From Thiosulfativibrio zosterae (GTDB lineage: Bacteria; Pseudomonadota; Gammaproteobacteria; Thiomicrospirales; Thiomicrospiraceae): a stretch of DNA of 64,000 bases. Positions 1-8,607 of the stretch are shown here, in pieces. The stretch lies in assembly GCF_011398155.1 (NCBI RefSeq), contig NZ_AP021888.1:454001-518000 (forward strand), given 5' to 3'. Within the stretch, counting starts at the first letter, position 1, and each line of letters starts with the position of its first letter. Both the position numbers and the translations under genes were made by a program. The notes under the pieces are model-generated. The model was not told where the DNA came from and did no database searches. It worked only from the letters and a program-made list of their open reading frames with translations.

Positions 1-1
1 G

Positions 2-694
2 CAAGAGCACATGGGGGATTTGTATTGGTATGATTACATTCTGCAAAACACGGACATGACCCATCAAGCCAAAATTCAATATCGTGATAAAACATTCATT
101 ATGACCGTGACCGCATCTAATATTATGCAGGCTCACCAAGAAAGCGGGCTGGTCAGTATTTTAATGGCCGATGTTACCGAGCAAGAGCTTTATAAAAAAG
201 AGCTTGAGCATATCACCATCCATGATGATTTAACCGGTTTACGCAATCGCCATTATTTTAATCAGCGCATCGATGAAGAAATTCAGCGCTCGCAACGCTA
301 TCAAAATCCTTTGTCATTGATTTCATTTGATATAGATCACTTTAAACAGGTGAATGACACTTACGGTCATGATGTAGGGGATTTGGTACTTAAAAAAGTA
401 GCGCGCGAATGCTCGCCTTACATTCGTGAAACGGATGCCCTCTGTCGCGTTGGCGGCGAAGAGTTTATGGTGATTATGCCAGAAACCAAACTGGAAGATG
501 CCGCGCTCATTGCCGAACGCTTGCGCATGGCGATACAAAATATGTCGTTAGGCAATTTGGAATTGCCGGTTACCATCAGTTTGGGCGTAGTAGAACTGAG
601 CCACGTAGAAAACTTTACCCTGCTCTATAAGCGCGCTGACCAAGCCTTATATGCCGCAAAAGATAAAGGGCGAAATTGTGTGGTGGTGGGTTAG
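2..694 (+). CDS. Diguanylate cyclase, PAS-GGDEF (5' end outside window)
   Basis: The frame is open to the left edge, so the gene is truncated there; the first ATG inside the window is at 11. The C-terminal part is a complete GGDEF domain that makes cyclic di-GMP from two GTP. Its active-site motif is GGEEF (residue 148 counted from the ATG at 11). An RETD inhibitory I-site lies exactly five residues before it, so product feedback is expected. The N-terminal fragment looks like the end of a PAS or similar sensory fold followed by a short signalling helix (VTEQELYKKELEH). Which signal is sensed cannot be told from this piece. Confidence 0.9.
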   Translation, partial: QEHMGDLYWYDYILQNTDMTHQAKIQYRDKTFIMTVTASNIMQAHQESGLVSILMADVTEQELYKKELEHITIHDDLTGLRNRHYFNQRIDEEIQRSQRYQNPLSLISFDIDHFKQVNDTYGHDVGDLVLKKVARECSPYIRETDALCRVGGEEFMVIMPETKLEDAALIAERLRMAIQNMSLGNLELPVTISLGVVELSHVENFTLLYKRADQALYAAKDKGRNCVVVG

Positions 695-783
695 CTCAAT
701 AAAACAAACCCACTAATCTTGCCTACAAAAATCCACCCTCAAAAAAATCTCGCAAAACACGCGCAAAACCCATTTAAAAATCA

Positions 784-793
784 CCAGGCCTGG
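784..793. repeat. CCAGGCCTGG palindrome, copy 1
   Basis: Intergenic copy lying 89 bp after the GGDEF stop codon and about 53 bp before the gcvH start. The core is extended to ACCAGGCCTGGT with A-rich sequence on the left and T-rich on the right. It fits a hairpin terminator for the upstream gene, but could also act on gcvH. Confidence 0.75.
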
Positions 794-846
794 TCATTTC
801 TTGGTATGATTTTGCCATTATTATGGTTTGTTCTTAGAGGTGAAAT

Positions 847-1236
847 ATGAGCGTGTTACCCAGTCATTTAAAATATGCCGAAACCCATGAATGGGTTTAT
901 ATTGACCAAGACGGTTTAGCCGTGGTTGGTATTACGGATTTTGCCCAAGAGTCTTTGGGCGAATTGATGTCAGTGACTTTCCCCGATGAGGGTTCTGATG
1001 TGTCTGCCACTGATGAAGTCATGTCTTTAGAATCGGTGAAAGCCGCCTCTACCATTTTTGCCCCAATCAGCGGCGAAATTGTCGAAATCAATGAAGACTT
1101 AGAAGACAGCCCAGAGTTGGTCAATGACGAGCCTTATGATGGCGGTTGGTTATTCAAAATTCGTCCGCATGATGAGTCTGAGTTAGAAGACTTATTGTCT
1201 GATGAAGAATATGCCGAGCTCGTAGACGCTCAGTAA
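847..1236 (+). CDS. gcvH: Glycine cleavage system H protein
   Basis: Lipoyl carrier protein that shuttles the aminomethyl group between the P, T and L proteins of the glycine cleavage system in the cytoplasm. The 129-residue length equals that of the E. coli protein. The lipoylated lysine is K65 in the motif ESVKA. An AGAGGTGA ribosome site precedes the ATG. No gcvT or gcvP lies next to it, so this is a detached single gene closed by two terminators in a row. No glycine riboswitch is visible in the 150 bp upstream. Confidence 0.95.
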   Translation: MSVLPSHLKYAETHEWVYIDQDGLAVVGITDFAQESLGELMSVTFPDEGSDVSATDEVMSLESVKAASTIFAPISGEIVEINEDLEDSPELVNDEPYDGGWLFKIRPHDESELEDLLSDEEYAELVDAQ

Positions 1237-1251
1237 TGCATGTGCGAGTGC

Positions 1252-1288
1252 GTTGAGTGAACGGTGTTTCACTCAACCTAATTTTTTA
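1252..1288 (+). terminator. Rho-independent terminator after gcvH (first of two)
   Basis: A perfect 10-bp stem (1252-1261 with 1268-1277) with a 6-nt loop is followed by ATTTTTT. Confidence 0.8.
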
Positions 1289-1316
1289 AAGCCGTCTTTG
1301 ACGGTTTTATTTTTTA
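1289..1316 (+). terminator. Second terminator after gcvH
   Basis: The stem CCGTC/GACGG (1292-1296 with 1300-1304) is followed by TTTTATTTTTT. It directly follows the first terminator and isolates gcvH from rlmI. Confidence 0.8.
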
Positions 1317-1376
1317 TAAAGACTTTTGCAAGCCCCACTTGCAAGTCTTTTAGATGAACAGAGTTTAGGAAAATCC

Positions 1377-2585
1377 ATGACCGATAGCCCAGCCTTGGCG
1401 AGTTTACGCCTTAAAAAAAATGAAGACCGCCGTTTAAAGCAAGGACATTTGTGGATTTTCAGCAACGAAATCGATACCGAAGCCACGCCTTTGAAAAACT
1501 TTGAAGCCGGTCAAGTGGTCCAAGTAGAAGAGTCGAATGGGCGTGCCATTGGCATTGCTTATGTTAATCCCAATACCTTAATTTGCGCGCGTGTCTTGAG
1601 CCGTAATCCCAAAGTAAAACTTAACCAAACTTTTATCAAAAACCGCCTGCAAGCCGCCTTGCAATTGCGTGAGATGAATTTTTCTGAACTTTGTTACCGT
1701 TTGGTGTTTGGTGAAAGTGACGGTTTGCCTGGTTTGGTGATTGACCGTTTTAACGATGTGTTTGTGGTGCAAATCACCACGCAAGGTATGGAGCGTGTTA
1801 AGCACGATATTCTTCAAGTTCTAGAAAATCTATTTCACCCGCAAGCCATCGTGGTGCGCAATAACTCTGGCAGCCGTGAATTAGAAGGATTGCCTGTGGC
1901 GGAAGATGAAGTGATTGGTACTTTGCCAGAGGAAATCATCATCACCGAAAACGGCACGCAGTTTGCCATTCCGGTGAAAGATGGCCAAAAAACCGGCTGG
2001 TTTTACGACCACCGCATGGCGCGTCGCCGTTTACAGGATTTGGTGCAGGGCAAGCGCGTGTTAGATGTGTTTAGCTATTTAGGTGGTTGGGGCTTGGCAG
2101 CGGGTGTCGCCGGTGCGGCAGAAGTTACTTGTGTGGATGCCTCAGAATTTGCATTGGACGGTGTGGATCGCAATGCTTTGCTCAACGGCATTGCCGAAAA
2201 AGTCATTACGGTGCAAGGTAATGCGTTTGATGTGTTGAAAGCTCTCAAAGAAGAAGGCCATAAATACGATGTGGTCATCGTAGATCCACCAGCGTTTGTC
2301 AAACGCAAAAAAGATTTAAAAGCGGGTTCAGAAGCCTATCGTCGCATCAATGAAATGGCGATGCGTTTAATCGAAAAAGATGGCATTTTGGTGTCGGCAT
2401 CTTGCTCACATCACATGACCCGTGATGGACTGATCAATCAAGTGCAACAAGCGGCACGCCATGTTGACCGCCATTTGCAACTGTTTGATCAAGGCCACCA
2501 AGGGCCAGATCATCCGGTGCATCCGTCTATTCCAGAAACCGAATACATCAAAACATTTTTCTTTAAAGTTTCATCCAGTCTGTAA
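1377..2585 (+). CDS. rlmI: 23S rRNA m5C1962 methyltransferase RlmI
   Basis: SAM-dependent methyltransferase predicted to make 5-methylcytosine in 23S rRNA. An N-terminal PUA-type RNA-binding region (about residues 5-80) precedes a Rossmann methyltransferase fold with VLDVFSYLGGWG (SAM binding), VDPPAF and the late SCSHH motif that carries the expected catalytic cysteine. I chose the ATG at 1377 because AGGA lies 6 nt upstream and the protein then starts like the family; it is 402 residues against about 396 in E. coli. A longer frame from a TTG at 1326 adds 17 residues that overlap the terminator zone. Confidence 0.9.
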   Translation: MTDSPALASLRLKKNEDRRLKQGHLWIFSNEIDTEATPLKNFEAGQVVQVEESNGRAIGIAYVNPNTLICARVLSRNPKVKLNQTFIKNRLQAALQLREMNFSELCYRLVFGESDGLPGLVIDRFNDVFVVQITTQGMERVKHDILQVLENLFHPQAIVVRNNSGSRELEGLPVAEDEVIGTLPEEIIITENGTQFAIPVKDGQKTGWFYDHRMARRRLQDLVQGKRVLDVFSYLGGWGLAAGVAGAAEVTCVDASEFALDGVDRNALLNGIAEKVITVQGNAFDVLKALKEEGHKYDVVIVDPPAFVKRKKDLKAGSEAYRRINEMAMRLIEKDGILVSASCSHHMTRDGLINQVQQAARHVDRHLQLFDQGHQGPDHPVHPSIPETEYIKTFFFKVSSSL

Positions 2586-2594
2586 CCCTTGCCT

Positions 2595-3701
2595 ATGAAT
2601 TTTAGCCCATCGCAACTTAAACTTTTGGCGGCACACGCTGCCAAACACAGCTATTGGGATGGTGCTGAAAATGTCTTATGGGTCGACTTTAGGCAAGTGC
2701 TGCCTAAAGTGGGCGTGGTGTCTATTCCTTCGTGGGACAGCATGATGCTTTCCAACGAACCCATTCCGGTTTATCCCGAACTGCTCAAGCCGCTGGCTTG
2801 GCCAAACTCAAATGCCTTAATGGATTGGAAAAAACAAATCCCCGCTTGGGTGCAAGAAAGTTGTTTGCTGTTTCAAACTCACCAACTGCGCTTATTGCAT
2901 TTTTGTGGACGCTATCCGCAAATGTTAGAGTTGCTAGACCATTCTCCTGTGTTGGCATGGCGCTTGGTTGCTTCCGCGCAAACCGAAGCAGAATTGGTCG
3001 CCATTCTGGCGGACAAACGCACCGCGCAAGCCTCGTTGGTGGGTTGGCCTGGCAAAGCAGAAACGGTTAAATTTTTACGCAGTTTGCGTTTAAAAATGGT
3101 GAATCCGCAAATAGCTGAGCAGGTGGATATTTGCCTGCTCGATGATAAGCGTTTGAATGCCTTGCAGGATTTTCCGCGCATAAATTCCATGGCCTTATCC
3201 TTGGCTGCCAGATTTCCTGAGATGATTGGCTGTCGTCTGCATCGCGCCTTAGCGGCAATGCCCTGTCGCCCGATGCAATGCCAAAGCATGATAGCCCAAC
3301 TAGAAGATGTTTATGCCTTAGCGGCATTTTTACAATTACCCGAAGCTGAAGTGGCGCAAATTGCCAATGCGCGTTATTTGGTAGAAGTGGATAAAATCAA
3401 CCAGGCCTGGTTAAAATTGGCTTTAAAAACGCCTGAAAATGGCATTTTAAAACTCAGCGAACAACCCCAATTATTGGTAAACGAATCTGAGTGGCATGCC
3501 TTGAGTGCATTGCAACAGCATGCTTGGTTGGTAGATTTTGGTCGTGCAGGTCTAGAGTTGTATGCCTTTGAATTGGCAGGCGAGGCGATTGGCTTTTTGT
3601 GGGATACCCAGGTGCAGCAAGTGGTTCGGGTAAGACGAACAGAGAACCGATTGCCGACAGCGGAACAGCTGAGCCATGTGTATTTGCGCCCACAAGGCTA
3701 G
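2595..3701 (+). CDS. Conserved-looking protein of unknown function
   Basis: About 368 residues, starting 9 nt after the rlmI stop, so probably co-transcribed with rlmI. The start is either ATG 2595 or the in-frame TTG at 2589; neither has a clear ribosome site. The protein is rich in Leu, Ala and Trp, is mostly predicted helical by eye, and has no signal peptide or membrane segment. I recognise no domain. It contains one intragenic copy of the CCAGGCCTGG palindrome, read as Gln-Ala-Trp. Confidence 0.75.
   Translation: MNFSPSQLKLLAAHAAKHSYWDGAENVLWVDFRQVLPKVGVVSIPSWDSMMLSNEPIPVYPELLKPLAWPNSNALMDWKKQIPAWVQESCLLFQTHQLRLLHFCGRYPQMLELLDHSPVLAWRLVASAQTEAELVAILADKRTAQASLVGWPGKAETVKFLRSLRLKMVNPQIAEQVDICLLDDKRLNALQDFPRINSMALSLAARFPEMIGCRLHRALAAMPCRPMQCQSMIAQLEDVYALAAFLQLPEAEVAQIANARYLVEVDKINQAWLKLALKTPENGILKLSEQPQLLVNESEWHALSALQQHAWLVDFGRAGLELYAFELAGEAIGFLWDTQVQQVVRVRRTENRLPTAEQLSHVYLRPQG
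3401..3410. repeat. CCAGGCCTGG palindrome, copy 2 (inside a gene)
   Basis: The 14-bp AACCAGGCCTGGTT occurs in frame inside the unknown gene after rlmI. A terminator there would be harmful, so this copy argues either for chance codon use or for a role other than termination. Confidence 0.7.
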
Positions 3702-3723
3702 GGTTGTGTGGGGTTTTTACAAC

Positions 3724-3754
3724 TCTCGCCTGGCGAATAGCTAGCCAGGCGAGA
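3724..3754. terminator. Stem-loop between convergent genes
   Basis: A perfect 11-bp stem (3724-3734 with 3744-3754) with a 9-nt loop lies between two convergent genes. The T-run is poor on both strands, so it may be a weak terminator or an mRNA 3'-end stabiliser. Confidence 0.55.
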
Positions 3755-3766
3755 TGATGCTTTTAA

Positions 3767-4216
3767 TCAATAATCGACTTCAGCAACGGTTTTAATCTGA
3801 TTTTCAATCACTTGCTTTAAGCGCAATGATTTCATCTCATCCAGCAGTTTGGATTTATCGAATGCAATATAACCGCCAAAGACTTCCATAATCACATCGG
3901 CGATCGGACTGCCGGTTGCAAGGTCGTACATGGGTTTATTCCCTAACTCATTTTCTAGAAAAGCTAAAGAGCGAAAGTTTAAAACGATGTCTTTAGATTC
4001 TGCATAGGCTTTGAAGTTATTGAGGTTTCTGGCAGGGCAAACTTTTTTGGCCTTTTTCTTGGCAAGCTCTAGCAGCTTTGCAAAGTCTTCGGCGTTTGCA
4101 GTGCCTTGTTGAATTGTTTGATTGACATAATAGGTGAGGTTGTTAGTACCGAAGCCGTAGCCCGATTTTTCCGCTAAAGCGACGATTTCATCAGCGATGG
4201 TTTCCATAGTTTGCAT
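3767..4216 (-). CDS. Hypothetical protein, 149 residues
   Basis: Soluble, lysine-rich protein without signal peptide or membrane segment. AAGGA stands 7-8 nt before the ATG at 4216, which supports this start over the second Met three codons later. The C-terminal third is highly charged. I recognise no family. It stands alone, with the composite repeat region upstream and a convergent gene downstream. Confidence 0.7.
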   Translation of the reverse strand: MQTMETIADEIVALAEKSGYGFGTNNLTYYVNQTIQQGTANAEDFAKLLELAKKKAKKVCPARNLNNFKAYAESKDIVLNFRSLAFLENELGNKPMYDLATGSPIADVIMEVFGGYIAFDKSKLLDEMKSLRLKQVIENQIKTVAEVDY

Positions 4217-4408
4217 GAGTCAGTTCCTTTTGGTAATGTTTTACATGGCATTTTGTTGCAGAACCGCCGATGGTTCAATGGCAGAAAGCGTTGTATTTTC
4301 AACAGGCTATATAATCCCACATTAAAAGTTATAAATAAACCTTATGGGTGACTATTTTTAACAAAAAACTTAAGGGAATTTTAGTGATGTGCGTTTGGTG
4401 GTAAAAAA

Positions 4409-4865
4409 GCAGGCTAAAGCCTGCGCCCCTTTGACAATTGTTTTCTTCGGGGCGCAGGCTTTAGCCTGCCTTTAACTTACATCAAAAATCATTCGAGAAG
4501 TTTTACATTCATTTTGGATTTTTGTATTAAGGTCGCTTTTGCAATGTGTATTTCTTAATTGAGATTTATTCTTAGCGCCCTTGTCACTTTTTGGGTCGCC
4601 CAAAAAGTAACCAAAAAGTCGACCCTCTCATCATTTCTATGCCCCTAAAACTCAGGACTGGAAAGTGGCGAACTCGCTACGCTCAAACAGCGCCACTTTT
4701 TCCCCAGTCCTTTCGTTAAGGGGCATAACGAAAGGATTCGAAGGGAAGCGTGGGTTACCTGATAAGTCAGCACACTCATTCAGAAAAAAAACATAATTAA
4801 TTCAAAAGGCTAAAGCCTTCGCCTCAAAGTGGATAATTTTTAATGGGGCGCAGGCTTTAGCCTGC
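4409..4865. repeat. Composite palindromic repeat element, left copy
   Basis: This fills most of the 685-bp gap between the 149-residue gene and lysA; no gene is visible in it. Each end carries an inverted pair built on GCAGGCTAAAGCCTGC (4409-4429 with 4449-4469, a perfect 21-bp pair; and about 4808-4824 with 4845-4865). Between them is a core of about 215 bp with nested stems. The same layout occurs in opposite orientation at 51898-52347. There is no reading frame for a transposase. Confidence 0.85.
4526..4740. repeat. Core of the composite element (left)
   Basis: The core is highly similar, roughly 90 % by eye, to the reverse complement of 52042-52250. It holds a perfect 10-bp hairpin (ACTTTTTGGG with CCCAAAAAGT) and a long nested stem at 4639-4726. 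The arms of that stem are ATGCCCCT, GGACTGG and AAAGTGGCG, pairing with CGCCACTTT, CCAGTCC and AGGGGCAT. Confidence 0.8.
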
Positions 4866-4901
4866 TTTCAGTTTAGTCAACAATCAATAAACGCTGGTGA
4901 A

Positions 4902-6158
4902 TTAAGCCGGTAAACAAACCTCGGAGCCCATGAGGTCTTCATAGGTTTCACGCGGACGAATCACATAGGCTTGTTCGCCATCCACCATCACTTCAGCAGC
5001 GCGCGGACGCGTGTTGTAGTTAGAGCTCATGCTAAAGCCATAAGCACCTGATGACATCACCGCTAATAAATCACCGGCCAATAAATTCATTGCACGGTTT
5101 TTGCCTAAAAAATCTCCGGTTTCGCAAACAGGGCCCACCAAATCCCAAGCCGCTGCAACGCCATCCGTGCGTGGTTGCACCGGGATAATATCTTGCACCG
5201 ATTGATATAAAGCAGGGCGAATTAGATCGTTCATGGCGGCATCGATAATGGCAAAGTTTTTATGTTCAGTGGGTTTTAGATATTCAACTTCGGTGACCAA
5301 GATTCCGGCATTGCCAGCAATGGCACGACCAGGTTCAATAATCACCTCTATGCTCGAATCATTCAGTTTGGTCAAGAGCGCTTGAATGTAATCCGCAATT
5401 TTTGGGGGGGTTTCTTGGGTATATTGAATGCCTAAGCCGCCGCCTAAATCTAGATGGTGAATGTCAATGCCCATGTCTTCTAGTGTGGCTTTGAGTTTTA
5501 AAACCCGCTCTAAAGCATCTACAAAAGGTTTGACTTCGGTGAGCTGTGAACCTATGTGGCAATCAATTCCGATGATGTTGATGTTAGGGCAAGCTGCCGC
5601 ATCCGCATAGAGTTCTGGAGCGGTATTGATGTCTACCCCAAATTTATTGTCTTTGAGTCCGGTTGAAATATAGGGATGCGTTTTGGCATCGACATCTGGG
5701 TTAACCCGAATTGAGATATTGGCGATGAGGTTCATGGATTCGGCAACCCCTTGAATACGGTCGAGTTCGGCGTGGGATTCAATGTTAAAACAACGGATGC
5801 CGACTTCAAGCGCGCGGGCAATTTCAGCGTGTTTTTTGGCAACACCTGAAAAGACCACTTTGGCAGGGTCGCCACCGGCGCGTAAAACACGCTCTAATTC
5901 ACCTTGTGACACGATATCAAACCCAGAGCCTAATTTAGCCAGTACATTTAAGATAGCAACATTTGAGTTGGTTTTGACGGCATAACACACTAAATGGGGT
6001 TGTGCGCCAAAAGCGGCATCAAAGGCTTTCCAGCGATTTTCAAATTCTGCACGCGAATAGACAAATAGCGGTGTTTGGTGTTGTTTAGCCAGCTCGCTCA
6101 CAGCGACTTGTTCGGCAAAAAGTTGGTTGTTTTGGTAGTGAAAAACGCTCATGGACAA
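4902..6158 (-). CDS. lysA: Diaminopimelate decarboxylase
   Basis: PLP enzyme for the last step of lysine synthesis, meso-diaminopimelate to L-lysine and CO2, in the cytoplasm. It is an alanine-racemase-like barrel with the PLP lysine K62 in CYAVKTNSN, the glycine-rich phosphate-binding HLDLGGGLG, the EPGRAI motif and CETGD near the C-terminus (active-site Cys from the partner subunit). The length of 418 is normal. It lies 23 bp downstream of lptM in the usual lptM-lysA order. Confidence 0.97.
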   Translation of the reverse strand: MSMSVFHYQNNQLFAEQVAVSELAKQHQTPLFVYSRAEFENRWKAFDAAFGAQPHLVCYAVKTNSNVAILNVLAKLGSGFDIVSQGELERVLRAGGDPAKVVFSGVAKKHAEIARALEVGIRCFNIESHAELDRIQGVAESMNLIANISIRVNPDVDAKTHPYISTGLKDNKFGVDINTAPELYADAAACPNINIIGIDCHIGSQLTEVKPFVDALERVLKLKATLEDMGIDIHHLDLGGGLGIQYTQETPPKIADYIQALLTKLNDSSIEVIIEPGRAIAGNAGILVTEVEYLKPTEHKNFAIIDAAMNDLIRPALYQSVQDIIPVQPRTDGVAAAWDLVGPVCETGDFLGKNRAMNLLAGDLLAVMSSGAYGFSMSSNYNTRPRAAEVMVDGEQAYVIRPRETYEDLMGSEVCLPA

Positions 6159-6181
6159 TTCCTGAAAATGCTATAAATGGC

Positions 6182-6397
6182 TTAAGGTTGAGGGGTCGGT
6201 TGTGTGCTGGTCGTCGCGGGTTTTTGCGGCTTTTGGCGCTCAGGCGGAAACACAAAGGCTTGGTCTGACTGGGCATTGCCTTTGTCGACATCTGGGTGAT
6301 ATAAGGGCGCTTTTTTGCCACATCCGCTAACACTCAGCGCACCAACCGTTAAATAACCGCAGAATGTGAGTAAACTAACTTGTTTAAAAAACGACAT
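6182..6397 (-). CDS. lptM: Small lipoprotein, LptM (YifL) family
   Basis: A 71-residue lipoprotein with a signal peptide, the lipobox SVSGC (Cys26) and the mature start CGKKAPLY, which matches the family signature CGxKGPLY. LptM proteins help disulfide maturation of the LptDE lipopolysaccharide translocon in the outer membrane. The Pro/Thr/Gln-rich tail is typical. Its place directly before lysA supports the call. Confidence 0.88.
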   Translation of the reverse strand: MSFFKQVSLLTFCGYLTVGALSVSGCGKKAPLYHPDVDKGNAQSDQAFVFPPERQKPQKPATTSTQPTPQP

Positions 6398-6411
6398 TTT
6401 GATTCCGGTTG

Positions 6412-6434
6412 GTTAAAATGAAAGCTATTTTAAC
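6412..6434. promoter_or_regulatory. Inverted repeat in divergent lptM/esterase region
   Basis: GTTAAAAT and ATTTTAAC, 8 bp each with a 7-nt spacer, stand in the 61-bp region between divergent genes. It could be an operator. No regulator can be named. Confidence 0.35.
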
Positions 6435-6458
6435 AAAATCATTGAGCTTAAATTTAAT

Positions 6459-7187
6459 ATGATGCAACAGATGCCCAATTCTAACCTGTCTGTTCCCGCC
6501 CCAATTGTGGTTGAACCTTTTTTAACGCATGCGCCTAACGCAGTTGCCGATGCATGTGTGATTTGGCTGCATGGTTTGGGGGCAGATGGTCATGATTTTG
6601 AAGGGTTATTGCCGGAATTGGATTTGCCTAAAAACGCCAAGATTCGATTTATTTTTCCAACCGCCCCTTTGATGCCAGTGACCTTGAATATGGGCATGGA
6701 AATGCGCGCTTGGTACGATATTGCCTCTATGCAGTTGCGTCAAAAGGCGGACTGGGACATGATTAACCTCTCAAGCGGTTATGTGGTGTCTTTGGTGCAG
6801 ACGCAGCTTGCACAAGGCATTCCGTCAGATCGCATTGTGTTGGCGGGGTTTTCGCAAGGGGGCGTGATTGCGTTGCACAGTGCGTTGTTATGCCAGTCTG
6901 CAGGTATGCGTTTGGCAGGTGTGTTGGCGTTATCGACTTATTATCCAGAAATTTCGGATCAAAATGATGCAGTTGCAAAAGGGCAAAGTTTTGCTGAGCT
7001 ATCTATTTTGATGGCGCATGGGTTGTATGATAATGTGTGTGATATTGCGTTTGCGCGTGCTTCAAAAGTCGCTCTGCAAGATTTGAATGCGCAAGTTTCT
7101 TGGTTGGAATATCCCATGGCACATCAAGTCTGTGCAGCTGAAATAGCAGATTTATCCGCATTTATCCAAGATAAATTGCCTGAGTGA
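6459..7187 (+). CDS. Alpha/beta-hydrolase, carboxylesterase/phospholipase family
   Basis: Soluble serine hydrolase of the abhydrolase_2 (YpfH/EstB-like) family. It carries the oxyanion region WLHGLGADGHDF, the nucleophile serine in AGFSQGG, an Asp in HGLYDNVCDI and the catalytic His in MAHQVC. The 242 residues are slightly longer than the usual 215-225 because of the N-terminus; the internal ATG at 6471 is an alternative start. The next gene follows 13 bp later, so the two are probably co-transcribed. The natural substrate is unknown. Confidence 0.87.
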   Translation: MMQQMPNSNLSVPAPIVVEPFLTHAPNAVADACVIWLHGLGADGHDFEGLLPELDLPKNAKIRFIFPTAPLMPVTLNMGMEMRAWYDIASMQLRQKADWDMINLSSGYVVSLVQTQLAQGIPSDRIVLAGFSQGGVIALHSALLCQSAGMRLAGVLALSTYYPEISDQNDAVAKGQSFAELSILMAHGLYDNVCDIAFARASKVALQDLNAQVSWLEYPMAHQVCAAEIADLSAFIQDKLPE

Positions 7188-7200
7188 TAGGACTTTATTC

Positions 7201-8142
7201 ATGAGTAATCAGCGCCGCCATTTTCGTTATGATGTGAGTGTGCCACTTTTTTTTGAAAAGGTGGACAGCCAAGGGGTGAGTTTGCATGCCAAACGCCGTG
7301 AACTTTTTAAGATAGATGAAGAAAGTCGTTTAGAGTATATAAACGAGGAAGTTGCTCAAATTTTTGAGCGGGTTTTCAGTCAAAACTCCGAAACGGCGAT
7401 GTTGTTTCATGTGCTCAATCATCGTATGGACTTGTTGTTATGGATGCTAGACCATTTGATGGAAGCTAAAGATCCGCGCTTGGCGCATGACTACAAGTTT
7501 AGAATGCGTGAAGACGCAAAACATATGCCGCCAAAGGTCAAAGAAAACTCAACCATCGGTAATTTGATTAAGGGCTTTTATGAGCGAATTGATCAGTATT
7601 TGCTTGAGTTAAAAACCACAGTCAATGAGAGTGTGGATGGCAAAATATTCCTGTTTAAAAATGATTTGCCCTTGCTATTTAATGACCTAGATTATGTGAA
7701 GAACTTAAAGGCTTTGTCAGAGTCGGGCGTTGTACAGGCTCAGGTATTGTGTTTTTTAATTGAAAAATTGAATTTGATTGAAACCATTTACACTCGCCTA
7801 AAATTGGCTTATCAAGGGATTTCGGACCCGAGTGTGTGGCCAGTTGAAAAAATAAACCTCAGTGCGGGTGGTTTTAGTTTGTTAACCAACCAAGAATATC
7901 CGGGTTTTAGTCACTTGAATATTTTTCTCAGTCTTGGGCATGAAGTCATCGTGTGTCATGGCAAGGTGGTATTGAACAAGCCTATGAAATCGGGTGAGTT
8001 TAAATATCGCGTGGCAGTCGAGTTTGAGTTTTTGTCGTCTGAGTATGCGGAATTTATTACACTGTTTGTGCAACGCAAAGAGTTAGAAGAGGCGATGCAA
8101 AAATTCCCCAAAGGCGTGGCTTTGCCTAAGGCAAGCGATTAG
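7201..8142 (+). CDS. PilZ-like c-di-GMP-binding protein with split motif (paralogue A)
   Basis: 313 residues. The two halves of the PilZ signature stand far apart: RRHFR (RxxxR, residues 5-9) right at the N-terminus and NLSAGG (N/DxSxxG, residues 219-224) near the C-terminus, with about 200 mostly helical residues between. The C-terminal 95 residues look like the rest of the PilZ beta-barrel. It has no membrane segment. A paralogue with the same layout lies at 8608-9573 on the opposite strand. Binding of c-di-GMP is inferred from the motifs; the output is unknown. Confidence 0.75.
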   Translation: MSNQRRHFRYDVSVPLFFEKVDSQGVSLHAKRRELFKIDEESRLEYINEEVAQIFERVFSQNSETAMLFHVLNHRMDLLLWMLDHLMEAKDPRLAHDYKFRMREDAKHMPPKVKENSTIGNLIKGFYERIDQYLLELKTTVNESVDGKIFLFKNDLPLLFNDLDYVKNLKALSESGVVQAQVLCFLIEKLNLIETIYTRLKLAYQGISDPSVWPVEKINLSAGGFSLLTNQEYPGFSHLNIFLSLGHEVIVCHGKVVLNKPMKSGEFKYRVAVEFEFLSSEYAEFITLFVQRKELEEAMQKFPKGVALPKASD

Positions 8143-8145
8143 CGT

Positions 8146-8592
8146 TTAAGAGGTTTTTTGGGCGGCGGCTTTCTTTTGTAAATTTTGGGCGTGGCGATAT
8201 TTCAACAACTTCACATCATGCGCACTTTTTAACCAACGCGCAAAATAGGGATATTCTTTTTCAGTCATGGCATACATTTCCGCCAAACTCATCCCCGGCT
8301 TTCCTAGGGCGTAAGCGGCAATTTCCAACAGTTTATTGATATAGCTATTGGGATAGGACAGTGAAATGGTGAAATAACTGAGCTTGGTGAGTATCACCGC
8401 ATCTAGGGTTTCAGTCCATTGTTCAGAAGTTAGCAGAAAACGATTGCGCAAAGCCATAGGCGGCGCAGTTTGGCGCATTTCAACTAAGGGTTTTAGGCGA
8501 TTAAATTTGAGTAAGTCTAGCGCGGCATCTCGATGGGTAAATGGCAATCTATCCATAAACCCTGCCTCAACCATGTGATTCGTTCCAATCAT
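8146..8592 (-). CDS. Hypothetical protein, 148 residues
   Basis: Soluble, basic protein with no recognised family. It sits between the two PilZ-like genes, 15 bp downstream of paralogue B and on the same strand, so it is probably translated from the same mRNA. It converges with paralogue A with only 3 bp between stop codons. The position suggests a link to the PilZ proteins, but the sequence alone shows no function. Confidence 0.7.
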   Translation of the reverse strand: MIGTNHMVEAGFMDRLPFTHRDAALDLLKFNRLKPLVEMRQTAPPMALRNRFLLTSEQWTETLDAVILTKLSYFTISLSYPNSYINKLLEIAAYALGKPGMSLAEMYAMTEKEYPYFARWLKSAHDVKLLKYRHAQNLQKKAAAQKTS

Positions 8593-8607
8593 ATTCTTTT
8601 GATGAAA

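Noticed and set aside
695-846. Glycine riboswitch before gcvH
   Set aside because: The 150 bp show no conserved aptamer elements, only A/C-rich sequence and the palindrome.
1326-1376. Longer rlmI start at TTG 1326
   Set aside because: It lies just after the tandem terminators, while the ATG at 1377 has AGGA at good spacing and gives the family length.
4217-4901. Insertion sequence with transposase
   Set aside because: The repeat region has no reading frame longer than short fragments and no transposase motif; it is described as a non-coding composite repeat.
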